NCBI GenBank assembly: GCA_016342655.1
Contig: JAEINL010000019.1
Span: 1-51,215, forward strand
Direction: 5' to 3'
Length of the DNA stretch: 51,215 nt
Origin: Sphaerochaeta sp.
GTDB lineage: Bacteria; Spirochaetota; Spirochaetia; Sphaerochaetales; Sphaerochaetaceae
This document shows positions 42,587-51,068 of the stretch, piece by piece; positions within the stretch are counted from its first letter, which is position 1, and every line of letters begins with the position of its first letter. The position numbers and the translations under genes were made by a program. The notes beneath the pieces were generated by a model. The model searched no databases and was not told the DNA's origin. It was given only the letters and a program-made list of their open reading frames with translations.

Positions 42587-43645
42587 ATGCATGACGATTG
42601 TAAGGGTCAAACCATCACGACCATAACCCAACTGGAAAAATACCTTCAGCTCACCGACGAAGAGAGGGCCTTCGACAGCCTTGAAGGGATCCTTCCCATT
42701 GCCATACCCTCCTACTTCTTTTCCCTCATAGACAAGGAAGATCCTCGCGATCCCCTACGGATCCAGGTAGTCCCTACCATCCATGAGGGGGAATACCTGG
42801 AGGATGAGCACAGCGACCCCTTGGCGGAGGTTGACCACTTGGTGACAGGACGCCTTATCCACCGCTATCCCAGCCGCGTGGCATTCCTGGTGACCGATAT
42901 CTGCGCCATGTATTGCAGACATTGCTTTCGCAGGCGCTTTACCGGCACCTTCCAGGGCCCTGCAACGAAATCAGAGATACAGGAGGCGGCATCCTATCTG
43001 AAACAGCATAGGGAAGTGAAGGAGATCTTGCTGACAGGAGGGGATATGATGACCCTCTCCGATAGCAAGATACAAGAGCTCATCTCCCTGTTTCGAGAGG
43101 CAAGGGAAGACCTGGTCATCAGGCTCTGCACCAGGATACCAGCTGCCTACCCTGCAAGGATAACCCCTAAGCTTGTCGCAATCATCAAGAGCTTCGATAC
43201 CGCACCCTTCTACCTGATGACACAGTTCAACCATCCAAGGGAACTTACCAAGGAAGCAGTAGCGGCTGTAGGCTTGTTTGTTGATGCTGGCATCCCGGCG
43301 ATGAACCAGAGCGTCTTGCTCAAAGGGGTCAATGATGATGCATCTACCCTTGAAGAGCTCTGTAACAAACTCATCTTCTCAAGGATCAAACCCTACTATC
43401 TTTTTCAGGGGGATCTTGTGGAGGGAACCTCTCACTTTCGGGTTCCCCTGGAACAAGGCCTCGCGCTGGAAAAGGAGTTGCGAAGACGCCTATCGGGTCT
43501 GGCCATGCCACTGTACGCGGTGGACCTGCCTCAGGGAGGAGGGAAAGTCCCCCTCACCGAAGGCTATCTGCAAGAGAGCAGTGGGTGTACTGTGTGGAAC
43601 TTCACCACAGTGGAAGGGAAAAAACGAAGCTATCCTAGACAGTGA
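42587..43645 (+). CDS. Radical-SAM lysine 2,3-aminomutase family (KamA/EpmB)
   Basis: The enzyme interconverts lysine and beta-lysine. The Fe-S/SAM motif is CAMYCRHCFRRRF, followed by LLTGGDMMTLSD. PLP-binding and substrate regions include FNHPRE, NQSVLLKGVND and PYYLFQGDLVEGTSHFR, and the zinc/C-terminal region begins VDLPQGGGK. The overall pattern resembles KamA, but the CFRRRF end of the cluster motif and the shorter length (352 residues from ATG 42587) approach EpmB. With EpmA and EF-P encoded 10 kb away, supply of beta-lysine to EF-P is the leading role; lysine catabolism is the alternative. No good ribosome site was found, and TTG 42569 or TTG 42497 are possible starts. Confidence 0.88.
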   Translation: MHDDCKGQTITTITQLEKYLQLTDEERAFDSLEGILPIAIPSYFFSLIDKEDPRDPLRIQVVPTIHEGEYLEDEHSDPLAEVDHLVTGRLIHRYPSRVAFLVTDICAMYCRHCFRRRFTGTFQGPATKSEIQEAASYLKQHREVKEILLTGGDMMTLSDSKIQELISLFREAREDLVIRLCTRIPAAYPARITPKLVAIIKSFDTAPFYLMTQFNHPRELTKEAVAAVGLFVDAGIPAMNQSVLLKGVNDDASTLEELCNKLIFSRIKPYYLFQGDLVEGTSHFRVPLEQGLALEKELRRRLSGLAMPLYAVDLPQGGGKVPLTEGYLQESSGCTVWNFTTVEGKKRSYPRQ

Positions 43646-43647
43646 TG

Positions 43648-45021
43648 CTACAAGGCATTAATCCTATCCAAAACCTCTTGAATTGCCTTGGTACGAATCT
43701 CAGTACGTTTCTCTTCATAGGAAACAGGATCGACGAACACTTCAGGTTCATCTGTGATGAATACAGGAGCGGTAAGGATAGGCTCAGCCTTCACAACCAC
43801 GCTCTTTGGTGTTGCAATGGTAGGGACCTTGGGGACCATAACTACGGGCTCAACAACAGGCTCAGCCTTCACAACCACGCTCTTGGGTGTTGCTATGGTG
43901 GGGACCTTGGGAACCATAACTACGGGCTCAACAACAGGCTCTGCCTTCACAACCACGCTCTTTGGTGATGCAATGGTGGGAACCATGGGGACTACAATCT
44001 CGGGCTCTACAACAGGCTCTGCCTTCACAACCACGCTCTTTGGTGATGCAATGGTGGGAACCATGGGGACTACAACCTCAGGCGCAACAACTGGCTCTTG
44101 TAGTTTGGGAACAAGTTTAGGTTCAACAACAGTAATACGCTTCACCACACTCGTTACAGACTGCGGTGGGGGTGGAACAGGAGCTACCGGGGCCTTGAGG
44201 GTTTTCACCATCTCTGCAACTTCCTTCTTGGCAGGCTCTTCCATAGCTGTAAGGATAACCGGAACTAGGTCCGCCACTATCTGGTCGCGGTAGGCGGTAT
44301 AGAGAAGAACCAACTCCTCTTCTGTGATACTCTCAACCAACAAGGGCTTCAAATCCCTGGCAAGGTAGGGAAGATAGGTCGCCTTGTTTGCATCAAGCTC
44401 AGTGACGAGCATCTCTACCAAAGTGGGGATCATCCGATCGACAAGCTGGGGTACATACTCCTGCATTTCAGCATCAAGGTCTTTTTCAAAACGACCAAGA
44501 CGTGCATCCAGCATATCTTCAATCTGGAAGAAGAAGGAACTCTGTCCATCTGCAAGCATGGCGAGCAACTCTGTACGCAGAGCTTCCACCTGCTCTGCAA
44601 AATCAGAACGCAGGCCTTGGGGAATTGCAGGTGTGTCAGGCACCTCAGGTGTTTGTACTCCCACATTGAGCGTCTCTTCCAACTTGGCGGATATCTGCGC
44701 AAAAAATGCTTCATCAGAAGCAAGTCCTTTTTTTAATTTTTCATAGAGGGGCCCTTCAAGAGAACGTGCTACCTGTTCAGTGAGGGTTGGGAGCAACTCT
44801 TTAGCAAGGGCTTCCTTGTCGACCGCAGGCTGGGCGACCGGCTGGGCGACCGGCTTTCTAATAGGGGCTTCAATTTCCAACAGTGGTTGCAATTGCCGCG
44901 CTCGGGCTTGCTCTAACAGTTCATTTGGTACACCAGGACGTAGATACCATATCCCTGTAAAGGCAAAAATTGCCACAACCGTTGTAATGACCAGCAACTG
45001 TATCCGAACCGATTTATTCAT
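43648..45021 (-). CDS. Membrane-anchored repeat protein of unknown function
   Basis: I do not recognise a family. The 457-residue protein has an N-terminal membrane anchor (about 7-26, LLVITTVVAIFAFTGIWYL), then a Lys/Pro-rich stretch. A long, mostly helical acidic region follows (about 60-285) with recurring LLPTL/LVELL-type heptads. A low-complexity part then carries four 26-residue repeats (KAEPVVEP, VVMVPKVPTIATPKSVVV). It ends with a charged helix. Anchoring in the inner membrane with the bulk in the periplasm is likely. It lies 28 bases after coaE, and converges on the KamA-like gene with 2 bases between stops. Confidence 0.75.
   Translation of the reverse strand: MNKSVRIQLLVITTVVAIFAFTGIWYLRPGVPNELLEQARARQLQPLLEIEAPIRKPVAQPVAQPAVDKEALAKELLPTLTEQVARSLEGPLYEKLKKGLASDEAFFAQISAKLEETLNVGVQTPEVPDTPAIPQGLRSDFAEQVEALRTELLAMLADGQSSFFFQIEDMLDARLGRFEKDLDAEMQEYVPQLVDRMIPTLVEMLVTELDANKATYLPYLARDLKPLLVESITEEELVLLYTAYRDQIVADLVPVILTAMEEPAKKEVAEMVKTLKAPVAPVPPPPQSVTSVVKRITVVEPKLVPKLQEPVVAPEVVVPMVPTIASPKSVVVKAEPVVEPEIVVPMVPTIASPKSVVVKAEPVVEPVVMVPKVPTIATPKSVVVKAEPVVEPVVMVPKVPTIATPKSVVVKAEPILTAPVFITDEPEVFVDPVSYEEKRTEIRTKAIQEVLDRINAL
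43788..44099 (-). repeat. 78-bp tandem repeat, four units
   Basis: Units start at 43788, 43866, 43944 and 44022, all exactly 78 bases and nearly identical. They code for 26-residue Pro/Val/Lys-rich repeats. Two adjacent units at each side are most alike (ATPKS versus ASPKS types), pointing to recent pairwise duplication. Confidence 0.93.
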
Positions 45022-45049
45022 TTCAAACCCTCATACTACAATTGTTTCA

Positions 45050-45655
45050 TCAGGATGATGAAACTCCGATTTCTATCCTAGCACAATACTCCGCGACTTG
45101 TCGATGAATTAACGCTGTATCAGTGTCATTGTGCAGTATGAAAACAGGGAGGGAAGAAGGAAAAATATCCTCTCGTATATCCTTTTGCGCCCTCTCCCTT
45201 GCCAGAAACTTCTTCAAGGTGTAGGTATCACGCTTTTTGGAGCGTAACAACCTACTGAAAAGCGGAGCTTTCACAAAGACCACATGGTCGCACAACCTGT
45301 AGAGCTGCATCCTATAGAGTAGGGCAGCATTGATGAGCAGAGCCTCTGTCCCTTGTTCCTCGGCTTTTTCAATCAAATGTTTGCACTCCCTTACCATTGC
45401 AGGGTGAGTAATTGCCTCAAGAGCCTTGAGCTTTTCTGGATCAGAGAAAACAAGGGCTCCCAGAGCCTTGCGGTCAACCTTGCCCTCTTTGAGTATCTCT
45501 GGACCAAAGGTCTCACCGAGCAAAGTCTGATTCTGTTCCAGTACAACATGTCCCAGCTGGTCAACATCGATGACAGCGCACCCCTGTCTGGCAAATGAGG
45601 AGGCAACCACATTCTTCCCTGCAGAGGCCTTGCCTGTCAGCCCAATAATCTTCAT
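45050..45655 (-). CDS. coaE: Dephospho-CoA kinase
   Basis: It phosphorylates dephospho-CoA, the last step of coenzyme A synthesis. The protein has 201 residues from ATG 45655, where the polA stop and coaE start share one base (TGATG). The P-loop is GKASAGKN (8-15), with Asn in place of the usual Ser/Thr after the lysine. Other CoaE features follow: DVDQLGH near 34, and THPAMVREC near 105. The variant P-loop is unusual but the rest fits the family. Confidence 0.9.
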   Translation of the reverse strand: MKIIGLTGKASAGKNVVASSFARQGCAVIDVDQLGHVVLEQNQTLLGETFGPEILKEGKVDRKALGALVFSDPEKLKALEAITHPAMVRECKHLIEKAEEQGTEALLINAALLYRMQLYRLCDHVVFVKAPLFSRLLRSKKRDTYTLKKFLARERAQKDIREDIFPSSLPVFILHNDTDTALIHRQVAEYCARIEIGVSSS

Positions 45656-48549
45656 CAGTGAATTTCTCCCCAACTTTTCCCAGTCTCAAGGCTTGCACGT
45701 AAGGGGAGAGATAGCTTCACAGCGCCTTCCATCGCTTCCTTGACCAAAGAGTGCACCTTCTTGAGCTCCCCTTCGGGAACCTCAAAGACAAGTTCGTCAT
45801 GGATCTGCAGCAACAGCTTGGTAGCAGGGGAGTGCAATTGTAACGATTTGTCTATGCGAAGCATGGCAAGTTTCATGATATCAGCAGCACTGCCCTGGAT
45901 AACGGTATTCACCGCTATCCTCTGGGCCTTAGCCCGCTCGACCCCATTGCTGCTTGTTATCTCAGTGATGGTGCGCAGGTGTCCAAGCAGGGTTGACACA
46001 TAGCCGTTGTGGGCCGCATCCTCACGCGTTTTTTCGATGAACGCATTGACCGCACTGTAGCGCGCAAAATACTGGTCGATGAAAGCCTTAGCCTCAGCGT
46101 GCGTAATCTTCAGGTCCCCTGAAAGGCTATGGGGACCCATGCCATACATCACCCCGAAGTTAATGGTCTTTGCCACCCTTCTCTGCTCGCCTGTCACCTC
46201 TTCCAAGGAGGGTACGTCAAAGATAAGGGAGGCTGTATAGCTATGGACATCAACACCCTTGAGGAAGGCACTCTTCAGGGCGGGGTCATCTGCCATATGG
46301 GCAAGGACCACCAGCTCGATTTGCGAATAGTCAGCAGAAAGGAATACATACCCTTCCTTGGGGACGAAGGAAGAGCGGATACGCCTGCCCTCTTCAGTTC
46401 TGACCGGGATGTTCTGCAAGTTGGGGTCCTTACAGGACAATCTGCCGGTTTCTGTGCCTGTCTGGGAGAAGGATGGATGAATCCTCCCGGTCCTTTGTAG
46501 GATATCCAGGGGAAGCTTATCGATATAGGTCGTCTTGAGCTTGTTGAGCATCCGGTACTCCAGCACCAACGCTACCTCAGGATAGCTCCCGCTCAAGGGC
46601 TCCAATACATCAGTTGCTGTGGAAAATCCGGTCCGGGTCTTTGCTCCGGTAGGGATCTCACGCTCGACAAACAGCACTTCCTGCAACTGTTTAGGGGAGT
46701 TGAGGTTGAACTCATGCCCACAGATGGCAAAGATATCCTTCTGTATCACACCGATTCTCTGTTCAAACTCAGAGGTCAGAGGTTCCAAAAGAGTCCTGTC
46801 CAGGAAAATGCCCTCAATCTCCATATTTGCGATGATACGCAGCAACGGCATCTCAAGATTTTCCATCAGGCTCATGAGATTCCGTGCAACCAAGAGCTTG
46901 GTGAACAACCTATAGAGTCTGAAGGTAATATCAGCATCCTCCGCGCCATAGAAGACAGCCTGTTCCTGAGGAATATCACCGACAGTCTTGCCCTTGGGAA
47001 CCGCGTCCTTGTAGGAAAGGGTCTTATATCCCAAGTACTTGTCGGAGAGATAGTCCATATTGAAGACCCCGGTGCTGTCCAACAGCCAAGCTGCCACCAT
47101 GGTGTCGAATACAAGCTTCTTGGGCACTACGCCCCAATTGACCAGCACCTTGTAGTCATACTTGATATTCTGCCCAATCAGGGAGAGTCTGCCTGTAGTG
47201 AAGAACTCAGAAAGAACTTTTCTAAGCTCTTCATCAGAGAACAACCTTTCACCTTCGCTGATGATAGGCACATAGTAGGCAACCGCCTCTACCCAGGAAA
47301 AGGAAAATCCTAGGGGCTTGGCGACCATGGCATCGAGGGAGTCTGTCTCCAGGTCGAAGGCTATGATGCCCCCCTCCCTCTCTGCCTGTGCAAGCAGATC
47401 CTGCAACCTAGGCAGCGTCACTACCGCTTCATAGGTTCCTTTCTCCGAGGACTTCATCGCTTGCTTTACCACATCTTGCTTCTTGGGCTCAGAGCCCCCG
47501 TTGGCAAGCTTTTCCAGCTCGCGCGTGATGCTCTTTATCCCTATCTCCTCAAACAGGGGAATGGCAGCCTTGTAGTTGAGGTCATCGAGCCGATACTCCT
47601 CAGTGTCAAAGGAATCCACCTCGAACAGGTCATCCTTGAGCTCCACTAGGGACTTGCTCAGCTTCGCCTGCTCTTCTCCCTCTACCAGCTTTTTCTGTAT
47701 GCCCTTTGCACAGAGACGAATGTTCTTGTATATCTCCTCAAGGGAACCAAACTGCTGGAGAAGCTTGGCTGCCCCCTTCTCCCCTATTCCCTTGACCCCA
47801 GGAACGTTGTCTGAAGCGTCACCCACCAGAGAGAGATAGTCCACAACCTGCGTAGGCAGGACACCGAACGCCTCCTGGACTTCGGCTCTGCCCATCAGGC
47901 GGTACTGTTTCTCCCCTTTCTTGGCAGGCCTCAGGGCAAAGGTGTGTTCATTGACAAGCTGCAACAGGTCCTTGTCCCCGGTAAACATGATGGTATCGAG
48001 GCTGTGGCGTGTAGCCTCCCTACTGAGCGTTGCAATGATGTCATCAGCTTCGAAGCCGACTATCGCCATCATCGGTATATCAAGTGCCTTGAGGATGGCA
48101 TTGATGATAGGGACCTGGGAGTGCAAATCCGGTGGGGCAGCCTCTCGGTTTGCCTTATAAGGTTCGTACATGTCATGGCGGAAGGTAGGTCCATGGCTAT
48201 CCATGGCAACAACCATGTATTCGGGATTGTTTTCCCGAAGCAACTTCAGCAGTGTGGAGAAGAACCCGTAGACCGCGCTGATATTGTTGCCCTGGGAGTC
48301 CTTCATCGGGTTGTTTATAAAGGCAAAGTAGGAGCGGTAGATAAGGGCATAGCCATCTATGATGTAAAGCTTCTTCCCAAGGGAAGGCTTTGCCGGTCCG
48401 ATACCGGGCTCCCCCCCATTCACCGTTTCCTCGACAGGTTTCGCTACTCTCTTCTCGATAACGAGTGCAGGACGCAAGGAAGCTTCCTTTTCCAATTTCT
48501 TCTGGTCAAAATCCTGTTCGCCGAACAGCTCCATGGAATCATTGGTCAT
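45655..48549 (-). CDS. polA: DNA polymerase I
   Basis: This 964-residue replication and repair polymerase has three domains. The 5'-nuclease starts near 58 (LYIIDGYALIYRSYFAF) with the helix-hairpin-helix GVKGIGEKGAAKLL. The proofreading exonuclease has the active-site motif IIAFDLETDSLDA, so the metal-binding Asp and Glu are present. The polymerase domain contains SADYSQIELVVLAHMADD (motif A), RRVAKTINFGVMYGMGP (motif B) and QIHDELVFEVP (motif C). About 55 extra N-terminal residues precede the usual start. GGGGA lies before ATG 48549, which overlaps the previous gene by 11 bases. Confidence 0.97.
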   Translation of the reverse strand: MTNDSMELFGEQDFDQKKLEKEASLRPALVIEKRVAKPVEETVNGGEPGIGPAKPSLGKKLYIIDGYALIYRSYFAFINNPMKDSQGNNISAVYGFFSTLLKLLRENNPEYMVVAMDSHGPTFRHDMYEPYKANREAAPPDLHSQVPIINAILKALDIPMMAIVGFEADDIIATLSREATRHSLDTIMFTGDKDLLQLVNEHTFALRPAKKGEKQYRLMGRAEVQEAFGVLPTQVVDYLSLVGDASDNVPGVKGIGEKGAAKLLQQFGSLEEIYKNIRLCAKGIQKKLVEGEEQAKLSKSLVELKDDLFEVDSFDTEEYRLDDLNYKAAIPLFEEIGIKSITRELEKLANGGSEPKKQDVVKQAMKSSEKGTYEAVVTLPRLQDLLAQAEREGGIIAFDLETDSLDAMVAKPLGFSFSWVEAVAYYVPIISEGERLFSDEELRKVLSEFFTTGRLSLIGQNIKYDYKVLVNWGVVPKKLVFDTMVAAWLLDSTGVFNMDYLSDKYLGYKTLSYKDAVPKGKTVGDIPQEQAVFYGAEDADITFRLYRLFTKLLVARNLMSLMENLEMPLLRIIANMEIEGIFLDRTLLEPLTSEFEQRIGVIQKDIFAICGHEFNLNSPKQLQEVLFVEREIPTGAKTRTGFSTATDVLEPLSGSYPEVALVLEYRMLNKLKTTYIDKLPLDILQRTGRIHPSFSQTGTETGRLSCKDPNLQNIPVRTEEGRRIRSSFVPKEGYVFLSADYSQIELVVLAHMADDPALKSAFLKGVDVHSYTASLIFDVPSLEEVTGEQRRVAKTINFGVMYGMGPHSLSGDLKITHAEAKAFIDQYFARYSAVNAFIEKTREDAAHNGYVSTLLGHLRTITEITSSNGVERAKAQRIAVNTVIQGSAADIMKLAMLRIDKSLQLHSPATKLLLQIHDELVFEVPEGELKKVHSLVKEAMEGAVKLSLPLRASLETGKSWGEIH

Positions 48550-49324
48550 ACACTTCCCCTATGGTAATCTGTAACATATCGTAAGCCACATGCATGTGAG
48601 GAGGAAGCTCGGCTTCCAGCTGGCTGTGACGTATATCATGGCACAAATGGGTGAGAAACACCCGTTTGGCCCCTACTTTCGTTGCAAAGGCGACAGCCTC
48701 CCCCACACTGAAGTGTGTGGGATGGGGCGAATAGCGCAAGCTTCCCAACACCAGGGTATCGACTCCCTCAAAGTATGGCAGGCTTTCTGGGGGGATGCCA
48801 CTGCTATCAGTAGCATAGATAAAAGAGCCAATGCGAAAGGCCAAGATGAGCTTGCACCCATGGCGTATCGGAATGGGCAGGACTTCAAAGCCTGCAACGC
48901 GTATCATCTCATACGGCTTGAGCTTGTTCAACTGGAGATGGGGTATCCCACCTGCCTCGTCGTAGGTCTTCAGCACATAGCCGAATCGGGAAGTGATGGA
49001 GGAGGCAACCTCCTCAGAACAGTAAACAGGCAAGGTACTATCCTTGCAGAAGATCCTGAGGTCATCGATACCGTTGAAATGGTCTGCATGGTCATGGGTA
49101 TAGAGCACCGCATCAAGGCTCTTCAGGTTTGCTCGCAAAGCCTGCAGACGAAACTCCGGTGTGGTATCGATAAGCAGGGTATGTGCCCCATCTTCGATGA
49201 GGATACTACTGCGAAAACGGTTGTCGTGGGGGTCGGATGAGTGGCAGACAGGACAGGGACACCCGATGACAGGAATCCCATGGCTTGTTCCGGTACCGAG
49301 AAAGGTTACGTGAAAAGGCTTCAT
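48539..49324 (-). CDS. MBL-fold metallo-hydrolase, PhnP-like
   Basis: This 261-residue metallo-beta-lactamase-fold enzyme has the metal motif THDHADH (His77, His79, Asp81, His82), further ligands in IRHG and FLTHLCHD, and an N-terminal GTGTSHGIPVIGCPCPVC, whose cysteines resemble the extra zinc site of PhnP-type phosphodiesterases. It has no signal peptide. The natural substrate is unknown; a cyclic phosphodiester is plausible. It overlaps both neighbours and belongs to the polA-coaE run. Confidence 0.85.
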   Translation of the reverse strand: MKPFHVTFLGTGTSHGIPVIGCPCPVCHSSDPHDNRFRSSILIEDGAHTLLIDTTPEFRLQALRANLKSLDAVLYTHDHADHFNGIDDLRIFCKDSTLPVYCSEEVASSITSRFGYVLKTYDEAGGIPHLQLNKLKPYEMIRVAGFEVLPIPIRHGCKLILAFRIGSFIYATDSSGIPPESLPYFEGVDTLVLGSLRYSPHPTHFSVGEAVAFATKVGAKRVFLTHLCHDIRHSQLEAELPPHMHVAYDMLQITIGEVYDQ

Positions 49325-49659
49325 TTCACCATGTCCGTAACTGTCTGGACAGCATCCTTCAATATGTCCTCTCCCTGTTTGGCAGCAGCCTTAAGCTTAG
49401 CCTGCACATCTGCACTTCGCAAGAGGTCCTGAAGCTTGTCCAGAGACTCCTTGGTGAATTCAGGGCTGTTCTTCACATCGTCGACCGCATCTTCCACTGC
49501 CGTTATCACCATGGCATTGGAAGAACCTTTGCGAGTCGCAAAGCTGACACCCAGGAACCTTGTGCTCATGCTGGGGGCAAAGAAATACAGAAGAAAAAAA
49601 GAAAGCAACGCTACTAACAACGCTGAAAGGAAGAGGTGGAAAGATCCCTTATTAGCCAT
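49321..49659 (-). CDS. Small membrane-anchored protein of unknown function
   Basis: This 112-residue protein starts at ATG 49659, which has AGGAG 8 bases upstream. One N-terminal membrane segment (about 6-26, FHLFLSALLVALLSFFLLYFF) is followed by a mainly helical, charged domain with the segment SPEFTKESLDKLQDLL. No family was recognised. Its stop overlaps the start of the MBL-fold gene by 4 bases (ATGA), so it is the first gene of the run to polA, coaE and the repeat protein. Confidence 0.75.
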   Translation of the reverse strand: MANKGSFHLFLSALLVALLSFFLLYFFAPSMSTRFLGVSFATRKGSSNAMVITAVEDAVDDVKNSPEFTKESLDKLQDLLRSADVQAKLKAAAKQGEDILKDAVQTVTDMVK

Positions 49660-49712
49660 GGTCATACTCCTTGCGATTACTGTATCATACTTAGCCAAGG
49701 CAGAAAAGCAAT

Positions 49713-49738
49713 ACAGGCCCGGATTTCTCCGGGCCTGT
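49713..49738 (-). terminator. Rho-independent terminator after the barrel genes
   Basis: ACAGGCCCGGA and TCCGGGCCTGT form a perfect 11-bp stem with a 4-base loop, 20 bases after the stop at 49758. On the minus strand it is followed by ATTGCTTTTC. Confidence 0.85.
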
Positions 49739-49757
49739 TTCTCTAAACTAGCTATTC

Positions 49758-50393
49758 TTAGATCAGTGAAAAGAGGAAGGAGACTCCGACCTTGCCTGAA
49801 TCAGGAGCGGCATCGAAGAGATTCTGCACTTTCGCAGCATCCTTAAAGGTATAGGTAGTATCAACAGTGTAGTTGAGACCGAGCATCATACCGCCAAGGT
49901 TGAAATCGACAGTTGCACGATAGGCAACAGGCGAATTGATGAACGCTTCACCGAAGCTATCCATGGAGTCTACACCTGTACCGGTAGAATCCTCTATGGC
50001 AAAATTTCCATCTTCATCGATGAGAACGTTGAAACGGGGGCCCATGCCAAAACCGAGTCTGGCGATATTCAGGATATCAAGAGAGATCCCTGCACTGGTC
50101 AGCACGGAGATGCTGGTATAGTCATCTGTTCCATCATTATATGTCCCGAACATACCAACCAAATCAACTTCTGCAAGCAGGATCTTCAAACGGACATCAG
50201 CGCCAAAGTCATAGTTCTCAATGTTGGCGAGCTCATCACCATAGGTCTCATTGTCAATGGATGTCTGCATGGCTGCAAAATCCTGTTTATATTGAGCTGT
50301 AGCTCCGATACTCAAACCAAGCATAGCTGCACTTAACGTTGCAGGAAGAAGGACACATACTACAATGAGTGATACAAGAAATCTCTTTTTCAT
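49758..50393 (-). CDS. Outer-membrane-type protein, paralogue A
   Basis: The 211-residue protein starts at ATG 50393 with AGAGG upstream. It has a signal peptide (KKRFLVSLIVVCVLLPATLSA) and then alternating strands with many Gly and aromatic residues, ending SGKVGVSFLFSLI, consistent with a small beta-barrel. No family was recognised. Architecture, length and C-terminal pattern resemble the next gene upstream, from which it is separated by 57 bases, so the two are probably paralogues. Confidence 0.7.
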   Translation of the reverse strand: MKKRFLVSLIVVCVLLPATLSAAMLGLSIGATAQYKQDFAAMQTSIDNETYGDELANIENYDFGADVRLKILLAEVDLVGMFGTYNDGTDDYTSISVLTSAGISLDILNIARLGFGMGPRFNVLIDEDGNFAIEDSTGTGVDSMDSFGEAFINSPVAYRATVDFNLGGMMLGLNYTVDTTYTFKDAAKVQNLFDAAPDSGKVGVSFLFSLI

Positions 50394-50450
50394 ACTTTTA
50401 CCTCTTTTTTGACTGGCTAATTGCCGCCATATCATTCTAATATAAGAAAT

Positions 50451-51068
50451 CTAAAACATTTTCAAGGACAACGCAAGAGAAAGTGAACCGCTATTCAGAT
50501 TAAACAGATCCATTGGAGACCGAGTTTCAATAAAATTCTCCATTGTGGAGTCGCTCTCAAACAGATACCGCACTCTCATTCCAACCTTTCCAATTTCCAA
50601 GCCCAAACCAAGTTGTAGGTACAAGGGGCTTTCCATAAGCGCATCAGTGAAGGTTATAGCAGAAGCCTCTGCTTTAGTGTCATCCTTCAACATATAATAC
50701 GCACTATCATTGGTCTTGGTTTCGGGAACATACAGGACACTTGGCCCCATACCCAACTCCAAGAATAACAAAGAACCGACAATAGGGACGTTCAGACTTG
50801 CAAAGCCGAGTAGCAAAACCCCTTGCCCATTATTAGCACACTCCATGGGGAATGCCATGGCCTGGGCCTGAAGGACAGTAAGACGAACAGCAACTTCCCC
50901 CCCGAATTTCCAGTTCACAGGATCTTTGATGCTTTCAGAAAAACTGCTGCCACTTGGATTGGTAAACGACCCACCAAAGCCAAGACTTACATCCAACAAA
51001 CTTCTAGCGCTCAAAAAAGCAGGAAGTGCAAGAATCAGAAGCAGGACGGCTAGAAATTTCTTCTTCAT
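50451..51068 (-). CDS. Outer-membrane-type protein, paralogue B
   Basis: The 205-residue protein starts at ATG 51068 with GAGGAG about 11 bases upstream; a TTG at 51077 would be too close to that site. The signal peptide ends ALPAFLSA, followed by LLDVSLGFGGSFTNPSGSS and further amphipathic strands, ending LNSGSLSLALSLKMF with a terminal phenylalanine. It is probably a small outer-membrane beta-barrel. The family is unknown. Upstream (51069-51215) a TATATA-rich box lies before the ribosome site, but no firm promoter can be set. Confidence 0.7.
   Translation of the reverse strand: MKKKFLAVLLLILALPAFLSARSLLDVSLGFGGSFTNPSGSSFSESIKDPVNWKFGGEVAVRLTVLQAQAMAFPMECANNGQGVLLLGFASLNVPIVGSLLFLELGMGPSVLYVPETKTNDSAYYMLKDDTKAEASAITFTDALMESPLYLQLGLGLEIGKVGMRVRYLFESDSTMENFIETRSPMDLFNLNSGSLSLALSLKMF

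Noticed and set aside
43642-44293. Long open frames on the plus strand with repeated short peptides
   Set aside because: They are antisense shadows of the 78-bp tandem repeats in the minus-strand gene; no ribosome site and odd composition.
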